Program-made: the position numbers and the translations under genes
NCBI GenBank assembly: GCA_017552985.1
Contig: JAFZNO010000013.1
Coordinates: 144,061 to 208,060 of the forward strand
Length of the DNA stretch: 64,000 nucleotides
Direction of reading: 5' to 3'
Source: Lachnospiraceae bacterium
Lineage (GTDB): Bacteria; Bacillota; Clostridia; Lachnospirales; Lachnospiraceae
Shown: piece after piece, positions 52,979-62,664 of the stretch
How positions within the stretch are numbered: the first letter of the stretch is position 1
Layout of the letters: the number at the start of each line of letters is the position of its first letter
The notes under the pieces: generated by a model
What the model saw: only the letters and a program-made list of their open reading frames with translations
Databases searched by the model: none
Told to the model about the DNA's origin: nothing

Positions 52979-54403
52979 CTATTCCTTCGCCTGCGCTTCC
53001 ATTTCCTTCATTTCACGAAGGAAGCCCACCACGAAAGGCACTGCCACAAACATCGTCAGCACGTCCGCAATCCCCTGTGAACACTGAATGCCCGTAAGTC
53101 CAAACAGCTTTGATGAGACGAGCAGCACCGGCAGAAAGAAAAGGCCGCTTCTCAGCATGGACATGAGCGTGGCGATCCCAACCCGCCCGACGCTTTGGAA
53201 GAGCATGTTGGTACATACGGAAAGCGGCTGAAATACCTGCCCGATAAATTGAACCGTCAAGGCAAGCGCTCCGATCCGCACAACCTCCGGATCATCCCGG
53301 AAGATCCGCACCAAAGGCTCCGTAAACCATACGCCCGCCAGGGCCACGGTTCCAAGGAAGACCTCTCCGATTAAAAACGTAAACAAAAATGCCTTACGGA
53401 CACGCCCATATTTCTTCGCGCCGTAGTTAAACGCACATACCGGCTGAAAGCCCTGCCCGATGCCCAGCGCCGTCGCAAAGGTAAAGAAGCAAATGCGGTT
53501 TACGATGGACATGGCCGCCACCGCCGCATCCCCATACAAACCCGCACGGTCATTCAAAAGCATGCCGGAAATGCTGGTCAGTCCCTGTCTCACAAGGCTG
53601 GGAAGACCTGTTTCGCAGATCAGCGACAGATCCTGCAAGTCCTTCGATACGTTCCGGAGGGCAATCTTTCCGGACGTTTTCCCGCGAAGGAACATGGACA
53701 ACAACAGCCCAAAGCTAATAAGCTGGGAAACTGCCGTGGAAATGCCGGCGCCTTGGATTCCCATCTGGAACTGGCTCATGAGAAGCCAGTCACCAAAAAT
53801 GTTAATAATGCCGCCGGAGGCAAGTCCCACCATGGCAAAGGCCGCCTGTCCCTCAAACCGCAGTACGTTGTTCAGCACGCAGCTTGCGCACATAAACGGC
53901 GCTGCCAGCAATATGTAAAAACCATAAGTTCTGGCGTACGGCAAGATGGTTTCCGTACTGCCAAGGAGCCTCATCAAGGGATCGAGCAAAAGCAGGCCAA
54001 ACACCGTCATCAGGCTGCCCGTGGCCAGTGCCGCGAAGAACCCCGTGGAGGAATACTTGGACGCCTTGTCCACCTCTTTTGCGCCAAGGGCGCGGGAGGA
54101 AATGCTTCCGCTCCCCTGCCCATACATAAATCCAAATGCCTGAATGATCGCCATCAGGACGAACACCACGCCAACCGCGCCGGACGCGCTCGTGCTCGCC
54201 GCACTTACGTCCGTGACCGTCTCATCCACGATGCCAATGCCGTACTGGCCGATGAAAAACGTGTCAGCCATGTTGTAAATGCTTGTCACCAACATGCTGA
54301 TCGTCGTTGGGATCCCCAGCTTTATTACCAGCGGCGCGATGGGAGTCTCCGTCATCTTTATGAATTGTGCTCTTTGTCTGTCTGCCATTTCCTGATCGTT
54401 CAT
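52979..54403 (-). CDS. MATE family efflux transporter
   Basis: A 474-residue protein with twelve membrane spans in two repeats (PIAPLVIKLGIPTTISMLVT, SIYNMADTFFIGQYG in the first; GLPSLVRQGLTSISGMLLN in the second). It exports drugs or metabolites using a sodium or proton gradient. The GGATGGG ribosome site suits the ATG at 54403 better than the one nine bases earlier. It follows DUF3842 closely. Confidence 0.94.
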   Translation of the reverse strand: MNDQEMADRQRAQFIKMTETPIAPLVIKLGIPTTISMLVTSIYNMADTFFIGQYGIGIVDETVTDVSAASTSASGAVGVVFVLMAIIQAFGFMYGQGSGSISSRALGAKEVDKASKYSSTGFFAALATGSLMTVFGLLLLDPLMRLLGSTETILPYARTYGFYILLAAPFMCASCVLNNVLRFEGQAAFAMVGLASGGIINIFGDWLLMSQFQMGIQGAGISTAVSQLISFGLLLSMFLRGKTSGKIALRNVSKDLQDLSLICETGLPSLVRQGLTSISGMLLNDRAGLYGDAAVAAMSIVNRICFFTFATALGIGQGFQPVCAFNYGAKKYGRVRKAFLFTFLIGEVFLGTVALAGVWFTEPLVRIFRDDPEVVRIGALALTVQFIGQVFQPLSVCTNMLFQSVGRVGIATLMSMLRSGLFFLPVLLVSSKLFGLTGIQCSQGIADVLTMFVAVPFVVGFLREMKEMEAQAKE

Positions 54404-54445
54404 TTTATTCATCCCATCCGTCTGCGGTCACCGCCAGCGACTTCG

Positions 54446-54850
54446 TCAAGCCATCTCCGCGATTTTGTCAACGACTTCCTTCACGTAGTCTGCAAGCTTT
54501 TTGTCCGCAACGCCTGCAACCTTCGCGTTACACTTTCCCATGGGGATCAGGAAAATGGGAACCTCCGCTCCCGAGACCGCCGTCGCCATGGCAGGCGAGA
54601 TCTCGCCCAGCATGGCATTCGTCATCAGGATTCCCATGGGCCCGCAAATGGCATCCACTCGCGCACTGTTATAGATCACGGCATTTTCACCGGTAGCTCC
54701 AAGTGCCGTGCCGCCCTTCATCATGTTCGCCGTGGCAGTGGCATTCGTCCCCACTGCAATGACTTCCACTCCGGGGATCGTCGCCAAAAGCGTTTCCACC
54801 AAAAGCTTTCCAACGCCGCCGCCCTGTCCGTCCATCACCATTACGCGCAT
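54446..54850 (-). CDS. DUF3842 family protein
   Basis: A 134-residue protein beginning MRVMVMDGQGGGVGKLLVET with a Rossmann-like Gly-rich loop, then VIAVGTNATATANMMKGGT and SGAEVPIFLIPMGKC. This is a conserved Clostridia family of unknown function, apparently nucleotide binding. AAAGGAG fixes the start at 54850. Confidence 0.88.
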   Translation of the reverse strand: MRVMVMDGQGGGVGKLLVETLLATIPGVEVIAVGTNATATANMMKGGTALGATGENAVIYNSARVDAICGPMGILMTNAMLGEISPAMATAVSGAEVPIFLIPMGKCNAKVAGVADKKLADYVKEVVDKIAEMA

Positions 54851-54877
54851 TTGTTTTCTCCTTTGATTAACTGACAA

Positions 54878-54908
54878 AGATGCCTAAGGGGAATCCCCAA
54901 AGGCATCT
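54878..54908 (-). terminator. Terminator of degV-like gene
   Basis: AGATGCCTTTGGGG and CCCCTTAGGCATCT arms about a three-base loop, followed by TTTGTC on the minus strand. Confidence 0.75.
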
Positions 54909-54914
54909 CACGAT

Positions 54915-55802
54915 CTAATCGACTCTTTCGTCTCCCCAGAAGAAGATGGAAATGGTCCCGGGACCCGTATGACTTCCAATGGTTGCCCCAATGGGATAAA
55001 TCTGAACCTTACCGTTCAAATGAGGAAACTCTTTTTCAATCATTTCTGCTAATTGTTTTGCGTCATCCATGCACAGGGACTCACACATGAAACACTTTCC
55101 GGAGTAATCCGTTCCTCCCTGAGCGTGCTCCTTCATCTTTTCCACCGTGCGGATCATGACCTTTTTCTTTCCGCGGATCTTTTCCCTCGGCGTCAAATGC
55201 CCCAGTTGATCCATGTTCAGCAGGGGACATATGTTCAACATTTGTCCTACCAGGCCGGCACCCTTGGACACCCTGCCGCCGCGAATGTAATAAGTAAGAT
55301 CCGTGGAGAAGAACCAGTGATGCATTTTCAGACGGTTCTTTTCCGCCCAGTCACACAATTCGTCGAAGGGCGTTCCCGCATCCCGCATGTCTGCGAGCGT
55401 ATCAACAAAAAGACCGTAGCCGCTGGACGCTCCCAGGGAATCGATCACACAGATCTTCTGATCCGGAAACTCCCTTTCCAGATCCGCCTTTGCGATCATT
55501 GCGGACTGGTAACTTCCAGACAGTCCGGAAGAAAGCGTCACGTGGATAACGTTCAGACCCTTTACTAAATACTTTCTCCAAAACTCCAAATATTCGCCAA
55601 CGGACACCTGTGACGTATGCGTAGACGCACCCGCATCCATTCTCCGGAACAGTTCCTCCGAGGAAATGCTAACGCCGCAGTCATCCAGATAATTCACTCC
55701 GTCTAGCTCAAAGTGATAAAAGACAACGGGAATCTGTCGTTTCTCAAAATATTCCTTAGAAAGATCTGCCGTGGAACAACAGCATAATACGTACTCCCCC
55801 AT
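54915..55802 (-). CDS. DegV family fatty-acid-binding protein
   Basis: A 295-residue DegV/FakB-type protein that binds a fatty acid for phosphorylation by FakA. It has STADLSKEYFEKRQIPVVFY at the N-terminus, the loop STHTSQVSVGEYLEFW, VIHVTLSSGLSGSYQSA near residue 85, and GPGTISIFFWG at the end. AGGAGGG precedes the ATG. No fakA is seen nearby. Confidence 0.92.
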   Translation of the reverse strand: MGEYVLCCCSTADLSKEYFEKRQIPVVFYHFELDGVNYLDDCGVSISSEELFRRMDAGASTHTSQVSVGEYLEFWRKYLVKGLNVIHVTLSSGLSGSYQSAMIAKADLEREFPDQKICVIDSLGASSGYGLFVDTLADMRDAGTPFDELCDWAEKNRLKMHHWFFSTDLTYYIRGGRVSKGAGLVGQMLNICPLLNMDQLGHLTPREKIRGKKKVMIRTVEKMKEHAQGGTDYSGKCFMCESLCMDDAKQLAEMIEKEFPHLNGKVQIYPIGATIGSHTGPGTISIFFWGDERVD

Positions 55803-55880
55803 GTCCAGTTTCCCTCCTGCTTCTCTCTATGTGATCACTCACAGCTCTATTCTAACAAATAATTGAAAAGGTTACAAGAC

Positions 55881-55935
55881 AAAAAATAAGCCGCCCGGCT
55901 CACGTGATCCATCGGCCACGCAAGGCGGACGGCTT
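55881..55935 (-). terminator. Terminator of GlsB-type gene
   Basis: AAGCCGTCCGCC and CGGGCGGCTT arms around a loop containing CACGTG, followed by TTTTTT on the minus strand. Confidence 0.82.
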
Positions 55936-55960
55936 ATCGCCAATCCATTATGAACTTCTT

Positions 55961-56203
55961 TTATTTCTTTTTGATAAATCTTACCACGGCAATCAGGATG
56001 CACGCACCGATCACGCTGAAAAGGATATCGCCTACCCATGAAAGTAATCCACCAGTTAAAGTTCCAAATATCAGTTTTCCAACAAATCCTCCTGCCAGGC
56101 CTAGGATAATATTAATAAGAATACCATTCTTACTCTTCATAATAATTCCTGCCAGCCAACCAATAATGGCACCTACAATTATACTAATAATAAAATGAAT
56201 CAT
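55961..56203 (-). CDS. GlsB/YeaQ/YmgE family membrane protein
   Basis: An 80-residue protein with three Gly-rich membrane spans (SIIVGAIIGWLAGIIM, ILGLAGGFVGKLIF, FSVIGACILIAVVRF), the form of transglycosylase-associated stress proteins. AAAGGA is 11 bases from the ATG at 56203 and two bases from an in-frame GTG at 56212, so the ATG is preferred. Confidence 0.85.
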   Translation of the reverse strand: MIHFIISIIVGAIIGWLAGIIMKSKNGILINIILGLAGGFVGKLIFGTLTGGLLSWVGDILFSVIGACILIAVVRFIKKK

Positions 56204-56322
56204 GTTTTTCACGTTCCTTTCTTTTTATTTAGTTTCTTTCATCTATATTCGAAGCCTTGAAGCTTTCGCCTCAAGACAACTATAAAATATCACAATATAC
56301 CTCGCCTGTCAAGGTATATTTT

Positions 56323-57822
56323 TTAAATTTCTTCTTCAGCCCAGACTCTGGCACATTTCACTGCCCGCTTCCAGCCCTTCAGAAGCGCTTCACGCCTCTC
56401 CCACGACATGGAGGGCACGAATTCCGCCCCAAGGCTCCAGTTTTCGCGGATTTCATCCTTTCCAGACCAATAGCCCGTCGCCAATCCGGCGAGATAAGCC
56501 GCGCCCAGCGCCGTAGTCTCAATGCAGCGGGGCCTTAGCACCACCGTTCCGATCACGTCCGCCTGGAACTGCATGAGGAAATCATTCGCGCTCGCGCCGC
56601 CGTCCACGGTAAGGCTCTTTAACTTCATGCCGCTGTCCTCTTCCATGGCGGTAAGGACGTCTGCGGTCTGATACGCGATGGATTCCAGCGTCGCCCTGAC
56701 AAAATGATCTTTGGTACAGCCGCGCGTTATGCCCACGACGGTTCCCCTCGCATACTGGTCCCAATAGGGAGCACCCATGCCCGCAAAGGCCGGCACCACG
56801 TAAACCCCTGCCGTATCCTTTACTCTTCTGGCATATTCCTCAGACTGGGAAGCCTTTTGGAACATTCTCATGCCGTCGCGCAGCCATTGGATCGCCGCAC
56901 CGGCCACAAAAACGCTTCCCTCCAGCGCATATTCGATCCCGCCTTCCCCGCTGGCGGCGATGGTGGTAAGAAGGCCTGCCTTTGAGGCGATGGCCTGATT
57001 TCCCGTGTTCATCAACAAAAAGCAACCCGTGCCGTAGGTGTTCTTCACCTGACCCTGCTCAAAGCAACACTGTCCGAACAGCGCCGCCTGCTGGTCACCG
57101 GCCGCTCCCGCGATCTGAATGCGCCCGCCCAATACGGAGGGATCCGTTGCCCCGTAAACGAAGCTGGAGGGACATACCTTTGGAAGCATCGCGCCTGGGA
57201 TCTGGAAATACTGCAAAAGCTCTTCATCCCAGCAAAGCTTGTGAATGTCAAACAACATGGTTCTCGACGCATTCGTGTAATCCGTCACGTGTACCGCGCC
57301 CTTTGTCAGATTCCAGATCAGCCAGGAATCCACGGTTCCGAAGAGCAGTTCCCCCTTCTCGGCCCGTTCCCGCGCACCCGGCACGTTGTCCAGGATCCAC
57401 GCGATCTTCGTGGCGCTAAAATATGCGTCCGGGATCAGTCCCGTATGCTCGCGGACAAGATTCTCCATGCCGTCCGCCTTCAGCTGCTCAATGCGGTCCG
57501 CGGTTCTGCGGCACTGCCACACGATGGCATTGTAAACCGGCTCGCCCGTCGCCTTGTCCCAGACAATGGTCGTCTCTCTCTGATTCGTGATGCCAATTGC
57601 GCAAATGCTGTCCGCTCCCGCGCCAATCCTGGCCATGGCTTCGATGGCCACCGCCAGCTGGCTGGACCAGATCTCCTTCGGGTCATGCTCCACCCAGCCC
57701 GGCTTCGGATAGATCTGTCCGAATTCCTTTTGTGCCATGGAACAAATATTCCCGCCCTTGTCAAATAATATACATCTGGAGCTCGTGGTTCCCTGATCCA
57801 ATGCCATTACGTACTTTTGCAT
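56323..57822 (-). CDS. glpK: Glycerol kinase
   Basis: A 499-residue FGGY-family kinase converting glycerol to glycerol 3-phosphate. The phosphate-1 loop is [16 protein letters not shown], with [20 protein letters not shown] near residue 80 (substrate loop), [12 protein letters not shown] near residue 240, and the [15 protein letters not shown] adenosine motif near residue 408. No glpF or glpD is adjacent. GGAGGAG is well placed. Confidence 0.96.
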   Translation of the reverse strand: MQKYVMALDQGTTSSRCILFDKGGNICSMAQKEFGQIYPKPGWVEHDPKEIWSSQLAVAIEAMARIGAGADSICAIGITNQRETTIVWDKATGEPVYNAIVWQCRRTADRIEQLKADGMENLVREHTGLIPDAYFSATKIAWILDNVPGARERAEKGELLFGTVDSWLIWNLTKGAVHVTDYTNASRTMLFDIHKLCWDEELLQYFQIPGAMLPKVCPSSFVYGATDPSVLGGRIQIAGAAGDQQAALFGQCCFEQGQVKNTYGTGCFLLMNTGNQAIASKAGLLTTIAASGEGGIEYALEGSVFVAGAAIQWLRDGMRMFQKASQSEEYARRVKDTAGVYVVPAFAGMGAPYWDQYARGTVVGITRGCTKDHFVRATLESIAYQTADVLTAMEEDSGMKLKSLTVDGGASANDFLMQFQADVIGTVVLRPRCIETTALGAAYLAGLATGYWSGKDEIRENWSLGAEFVPSMSWERREALLKGWKRAVKCARVWAEEEI

Positions 57823-57917
57823 GCCTTACTCCTCCCCAATGATCTGAAATACCAAAAAGAGCCCGTCTCCGCGAAAGCGAAAACAGACTCCTTCCCATCT
57901 TATCCCTATAGGATGCC

Positions 57918-58493
57918 CTAGTCGCGATAGGGTTTCTTGCCGTCACATTCCTCGGAATGGAACCTTGAACAGTGCTTGTCTCTGTACTTCTTACAAAGAG
58001 CGAGCCTCCAGTGATCATCATATCCGGACTCGGCCAATTCAATCTCCCAATACTCCTGATACAGTACCGGCTGGCACGGAGGATTATTGATCCACCAGTC
58101 AGGATATGGAAATTGCTTTACGTACTCATAAATTTCATTAGGACTCTTTTGATTCATCATGCGCTTGAACATGTCCGCATAGGAACTTGCGATTCCCTCT
58201 TTCCAGTCAGGAGCTTCCGGCTCCAGCCAAGGGAACACCATAAACGGAGGTAAAATGTTCATGTCTTTCAAGATATATACAACTTCCGGATTTGCCTTAA
58301 TGTACAGGAACAGGTCTTCTGAAGCCTTTGCATACGATTCCAGTGCTGCTACTTCCTTCGGGAAATGATTTCTCATTGCTTCCGTCTGTGCGGAATCTCC
58401 CAGTGAAATACTTTGACTGATCTTTTGCGTATCACTTTGCATTTTCTTGATTTTCGCTAACTTTTTGTTAGCGAATACGTCTTTCAGACCCAT
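57918..58493 (-). CDS. Hypothetical soluble protein
   Basis: A 191-residue protein without signal peptide or membrane span. It has a Lys-rich N-terminus (LKDVFANKKLAKIKKMQSDT) and an aromatic C-terminal half (PYPDWWINNPPCQPVLYQEY, then CKKYRDKHCSRFH). The family is not recognised. GGGGG precedes the ATG at 58493. Confidence 0.72.
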   Translation of the reverse strand: MGLKDVFANKKLAKIKKMQSDTQKISQSISLGDSAQTEAMRNHFPKEVAALESYAKASEDLFLYIKANPEVVYILKDMNILPPFMVFPWLEPEAPDWKEGIASSYADMFKRMMNQKSPNEIYEYVKQFPYPDWWINNPPCQPVLYQEYWEIELAESGYDDHWRLALCKKYRDKHCSRFHSEECDGKKPYRD

Positions 58494-58573
58494 TACCAAC
58501 TGCCCCCTTTTAACCCCTTTATTGCCAATTGCGCTTACGTAACTTCTCAGCGCAGGTATTTATTATATACCAA

Positions 58574-58685
58574 AATCAAAATTTAGTAAAGAGACGCACT
58601 TAATTAATTTCCGCCAGCGTTCATCAAATTTCTCTCAACGCCATACGTATATGGCCTCATTTACGTAAACGCCTAAATTTTGATT
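58574..58685. repeat. 13-bp inverted repeats in upstream region
   Basis: AATCAAAATTTAG (58574-58586) and CTAAATTTTGATT (58673-58685) are perfect arms around 86 bases, with TTACGTAA words at 58536 and 58661. No gene is seen in the 308-base gap, which otherwise holds only this repeat and a terminator. Confidence 0.6.
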
Positions 58686-58713
58686 TATTATAACATAATT
58701 TTGCGCAAAAATA

Positions 58714-58742
58714 AAGGACACTTCACAAATAAAGTGTCCTTT
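58714..58742 (-). terminator. Terminator of serpin gene
   Basis: AAGGACACTT and AAGTGTCCTT ten-base arms with T-rich tails on both strands, so it may work in both directions. Confidence 0.87.
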
Positions 58743-58800
58743 TTTTTGTTACTTTTTCCGTATCTCAACCTATTGTGCTTCTCATTTATTTACCCACAAT

Positions 58801-60219
58801 CTATTGTATGTCAGTCACCTTTCCGGCAAAAACTACTTGATCATTTCTGCTGTCATAGATCAAAAATGCGAAGGGTCTGTCCAAATTAACTTCCTTAATT
58901 TCCTTTTCAACGGGCATGCACGCAGCTTCCATCGCGAAAATTGCAGTCACTGCGGCAGCCTTGGTTCCCTGCTCGTCCAGCTCGATCTTACACTTTTGGA
59001 TAATGTCTCCAACGTACAAAGGCTTTCCTTCCAGCATCTTGTCAAATTCCATGCAAAACGGATCGAAAATCTTTTCAACGCCCTGCGCCTTTAACGCGTC
59101 AACGATGCAGGTTGACGTCGTGTCGTAATTTAACTTGGGCATGATCGCGTGAACCTCATAATCGTTCGACTTGGATTCCATCAGACTCTTTAAGTCCAGA
59201 TCGCTCAGCTGGAACTCTCCCTCGTCCTTGGGAAGAATGCCGATGAACTGGAATCCGTTGTAATAATTCTTTGCGAAGGCGGTACACTTGTCATTTTCGA
59301 AGTAAACGCCATTTTCATTATAATCAAACAGCATGTCCTGCTTGGTCGTTTTTCCCTCAAGGTTGGTGAACTCATGCTCACGTACGATCCATTCATCCGC
59401 CCAGGGCGATTCAAAGTAAAGGGAATTCACCAAAACGGATGCAAGACCCGGATTTTTCAGCATTTCCGGCGTTACGATCTCCGGGATAAGGCCATTCGTG
59501 TGTTCGTCACACCAGGAATTGATCCTGTCAGCCGTCCCCTCCGGATCCCCAAAGAAATTCACGTTCGCGGCTTCCGCGCGGAAAAGCTTCTTCACGTTGT
59601 CCTGATACGCTTTCTGAAGCGTGTCACCCTCTCTCACCCAAATGGAGTTCGCAAGCTTGTAGCAGAAAGTATACTTCTGATATTCCTCGTTCACGTCGGC
59701 CTTCAGGCCTTCCGCATACGACATGTACTGATCCACCCATTTGGCATATTCCTCCGTGCCAAGGTAGCGATACAATTCCTTCGCCGTCTCGCCGGTCGTG
59801 CCTTCGGCCACCATGCCCAGAGCCACGTTCAGGGACAACGGGCTTACCAAAACATTACCGCCATTCTCCAGATAAGACTGATCCGTAAAGTATGCAGCCT
59901 TCGCCCATGCGTCCCGAAGTTCCACCGGAACGATCTCACGGCCGGAGGGTGCTCCGAGCTGCTTTACTTCTCCTGATCCGCCCTGGCTTGGGTTCTCGCT
60001 GCCGCCCTGGCTGGGATCCTCGCTGCTGCCTTGGCTGGGATCCTCGTTGCCGCCTTGGCTGGGATCCTCGTTGCCGCCTTGGCTGGGATCCTCCGGATCC
60101 CCCGTGCCGCCCTGACAAACCTCCTGACTCTCGGGTTCCTCATACTTTACCGTGCCATTGTCAGAGCACCCGCCCAACATCATGCACGCACACAACAAAA
60201 CCAATAATTTTCTCTTCAT
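58801..60219 (-). CDS. Serpin-family lipoprotein
   Basis: A 472-residue exported protein with lipobox LGGC (Cys18), a linker of five copies of an eight-residue EDPSQGGN/S repeat (residues 42-85), and a full serpin fold from about residue 100. The family signs are NVLVSPLSLNVALGMVAEGT and, near the end, a reactive-centre hinge EQGTKAAAVTAIF followed by DRPFAFLIYDSRNDQVVFAG. The small-residue hinge indicates an inhibitory serpin. Bound to the surface on a flexible stalk, it could block host or microbial serine proteases; the scissile bond likely lies within AMEAACMP. Confidence 0.94.
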   Translation of the reverse strand: MKRKLLVLLCACMMLGGCSDNGTVKYEEPESQEVCQGGTGDPEDPSQGGNEDPSQGGNEDPSQGSSEDPSQGGSENPSQGGSGEVKQLGAPSGREIVPVELRDAWAKAAYFTDQSYLENGGNVLVSPLSLNVALGMVAEGTTGETAKELYRYLGTEEYAKWVDQYMSYAEGLKADVNEEYQKYTFCYKLANSIWVREGDTLQKAYQDNVKKLFRAEAANVNFFGDPEGTADRINSWCDEHTNGLIPEIVTPEMLKNPGLASVLVNSLYFESPWADEWIVREHEFTNLEGKTTKQDMLFDYNENGVYFENDKCTAFAKNYYNGFQFIGILPKDEGEFQLSDLDLKSLMESKSNDYEVHAIMPKLNYDTTSTCIVDALKAQGVEKIFDPFCMEFDKMLEGKPLYVGDIIQKCKIELDEQGTKAAAVTAIFAMEAACMPVEKEIKEVNLDRPFAFLIYDSRNDQVVFAGKVTDIQ

Positions 60220-60377
60220 CTTTCGATTCTCCTCTCAAAACTCTTTTTTATCTAAGATCATATATTTTATCATGCTTTCTTATCAAGTTTTCTATCATTT
60301 CTTCACGTATACCCCATGAGCGAATTATCTTTATCTAGTTAATTAACGGGTAAAGGAAGCTTTTTCCCTCTAAATTA

Positions 60378-60541
60378 CCCACTTCTCTGCACTTTGTGGG
60401 TATATCAACAATTTCTTCGTTTTTTACCCAGGTTTCTCACAATCCTTGGGTTTTTTCGAATCATCTTTTCACATATACCCAACTGCCGTACCATCGTGGG
60501 CAATTTTATCAAAGTATTGTCCCTATACCCACGGTTTCAAA
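60378..60541. repeat. Array of TACCCA/TGGGTA dyads
   Basis: TACCCA-N15/16-TGGG(T/C) occurs three times (60378-60400, 60427-60450, 60478-60500 counted from CCCA), spaced about 50 bases, with a fourth CCCA half at 60538. The array sits in the 446-base gap upstream of the serpin gene and is a candidate regulator binding region. No gene was seen in the gap. Confidence 0.65.
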
Positions 60542-60664
60542 ACATAATCTGCTTCCTGCTTTCTTACGTCCTACAAACCTTAAGACGAAATCTTCCATGC
60601 AAAGGTTCTTCCAAAACGTAAATCTTTTTTCGAAATTCTCTCCTCTTTCGTCTCATACTTCATC

Positions 60665-60925
60665 TCACCGCCCGCCCATTTCCATTATCCACAATTCTTC
60701 AATGCTTTTATGGCGATCCGGAAACCAATAAATTGCCAACTTGTCATATACTTCTTCCGACGGCATGATTCTATTCCATCTCACCATCTGATACGTCAAG
60801 GCAGTATATCCCCTTGTCCCGCCGTCATCCATGGATGCTTCACTGTCTGGAATGGGAAATAGCAAGATCAGCAGAATCGCAACGATTCCTATCAGCACGG
60901 CTTTCATTTTCCTAGATTTAAGCAT
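60665..60925 (-). CDS. Small exported or membrane protein
   Basis: An 86-residue protein with one N-terminal hydrophobic segment (residues 8-23) ending near DSEASMDDGG, then a short domain YTALTYQMVRWNRIM. Small proteins with this ALTY..VRWNR pattern are common in Lachnospiraceae; function unknown. GGAGG is nine bases from the ATG. Confidence 0.8.
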   Translation of the reverse strand: MLKSRKMKAVLIGIVAILLILLFPIPDSEASMDDGGTRGYTALTYQMVRWNRIMPSEEVYDKLAIYWFPDRHKSIEELWIMEMGGR

Positions 60926-61010
60926 GGCGTTTTACCTCCAAATGCGGTATAATGAATCAAAATTATGGTTTACAAAATGAGACCAGCCATTTCCAAAGGA
61001 GGAATTCATC

Positions 61011-61631
61011 ATGGAGAATCAAAAATTAGTAGCCCTAACCTTTGACGACGGCCCTTCCAACATTACTGAGAAGGTTCTCGACATATTAGAAACCGAGGGA
61101 ATTGTAGGCACGTTTTTCCTGATCGGCCAAAACATTACCCCCGACAAAAAGCCGACGCTGGAGCGTCAGCTTGCACTTGGCTGCGAAATTGCCAATCATT
61201 CCTTTACCCACGGCGACATGAGCAAGATGTCTGCCGAAGTGATCCGCGAGGAGATCGACAAGACCTCTGACGTGATCCGTGACATGGTCGGCATAGAGAC
61301 CAGATTCTTCCGTCCTCCTTACATCGCGCTGAGCGACGTCATGTATGCCAATATTAACATGCCCTTTATCTGCGGCGCCGACAGCCGCGACTGGGATCCT
61401 TCCACCACGGCGCAGGACCGCGTAGACCGCGTTCTCGCACAGGTGACCGATGGTTCTCTCGTTCTCATGCACGACATGCAAAATAATGAGAAGACCCTTG
61501 AGGCCCTTCCCCAGATCATTGCAAAGCTTCGTGAGAAAGGCTTTGCGTTTGCCACCGCCAGCCAGATCTTCGAGGCCAAGGGCATCGATCCCCACGTTCC
61601 CCACAAGATCTGGTCAAACACGTTCGACTGA
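61011..61631 (+). CDS. Polysaccharide deacetylase (NodB domain)
   Basis: A 206-residue carbohydrate esterase family 4 protein. The motifs are VALTFDDGPS (catalytic Asp and metal Asp), NHSFTHGDM (metal His residues), RFFRPPY and GSLVLMHDM. It lacks a signal peptide or anchor, unlike cell-wall deacetylases, so location and substrate are uncertain. AAAGGAGG precedes the ATG. Confidence 0.93.
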   Translation: MENQKLVALTFDDGPSNITEKVLDILETEGIVGTFFLIGQNITPDKKPTLERQLALGCEIANHSFTHGDMSKMSAEVIREEIDKTSDVIRDMVGIETRFFRPPYIALSDVMYANINMPFICGADSRDWDPSTTAQDRVDRVLAQVTDGSLVLMHDMQNNEKTLEALPQIIAKLREKGFAFATASQIFEAKGIDPHVPHKIWSNTFD

Positions 61632-61683
61632 GCAAAGACATGCATCGCTAAATAAATGACCGCCTTCGAATGCATGCACGGCC

Positions 61684-62664
61684 CTACGCAATGATGCAGG
61701 GCAATCCATACTCCTCCAGCTGAATGTCGATTTCGATCATGTCGTAGATTTCATTTTCGATAAAATACGAAAAGATCACGTCCGTCTTATCACAGGGCGA
61801 CAGCGCATAGCCCGCCCGCGCCAGAAGGTCCCTGGTCTCATCCAGGTTGAGCTTCGCGCCCACGCAAAGGCAGAGCGCCGTCATCTTCTTGGGATGATAA
61901 TCCGGATTGGCCTTGATCTTCGCAAAGACTTTTTTATCTACAATGGCACGCTTGTAAACTTCAGCATTACTCATACCCTTGCTCTCGATCAGATAGAAAA
62001 GGTATTGCTGATAGGTATCTGACAAGTGTGTCATTCTTTCGTTTATGGCAGATTCATGCGCCAAAACGTCCCATTCCGCTTCGGCTTCGCACAGATCATA
62101 ATCTGTTCTTTCTGCCTTCTTAGCATATTCGCGAACCTCTTCGCATAAGACGGAATCCCGTGCCGCACTCTTCTTCGCCGTCTTTGCCTCAAAGTTTACC
62201 TTGGGCATCGCAGCCGGCTTTTCAGCAGCTTTGCGGAATAAACCGAAAGTTTTCTTCTTTGGCGGTGTCTTTTCCTCATCCTCCGCGGTCTCATCCCTAA
62301 AGGCATTTACGGCTATGCCTACGCTCGCCTTCATGGCGTCCGGACGGGGAGCGCCCATCATCGCGTTAGGTTTTGCTCCGGCGGCGGCACCCGCCATCCC
62401 ATCAGGCCTTGCTCCAGCAGCACCCGCCATCCCATCAAGCCTTGCTCCGGCGGCGGCACCCGCCGTCCCACCAACCATCATCTGTGAGGCCAAGGGCTGT
62501 CCACCGTTCCGCTCCGGAAGGAAATGCCTGCGAACGTAATCCTCCAGCGCCGGGATCAATCGTCTTGGAAAGCTTTCCTTGCGCTTTCTTCGTTCCTCCA
62601 GGAAATCACTCACGTCAAAATCTGACGATGTTGTCACATTTTCCTGATCCTCATCAAAACTCAT
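61684..62664 (-). CDS. Low-complexity protein with C-terminal HTH-like domain
   Basis: A 326-residue cytoplasmic protein. Residues 55-110 are Gly/Ala-rich imperfect repeats (ARLDGMAGAAGARPDGMAGA). A charged linker follows. The last 110 residues form a helical domain (QQYLFYLIESKGMSNAEVYK, ARAGYALSPCDKTDVIFSYF) seen in many Clostridia proteins. That domain often accompanies stress-related or macro-type domains, but its role is unknown. GGAGGG lies seven bases before the ATG at 62664, and the start overlaps the previous gene by 11 bases. Confidence 0.75.
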   Translation of the reverse strand: MSFDEDQENVTTSSDFDVSDFLEERRKRKESFPRRLIPALEDYVRRHFLPERNGGQPLASQMMVGGTAGAAAGARLDGMAGAAGARPDGMAGAAAGAKPNAMMGAPRPDAMKASVGIAVNAFRDETAEDEEKTPPKKKTFGLFRKAAEKPAAMPKVNFEAKTAKKSAARDSVLCEEVREYAKKAERTDYDLCEAEAEWDVLAHESAINERMTHLSDTYQQYLFYLIESKGMSNAEVYKRAIVDKKVFAKIKANPDYHPKKMTALCLCVGAKLNLDETRDLLARAGYALSPCDKTDVIFSYFIENEIYDMIEIDIQLEEYGLPCIIA

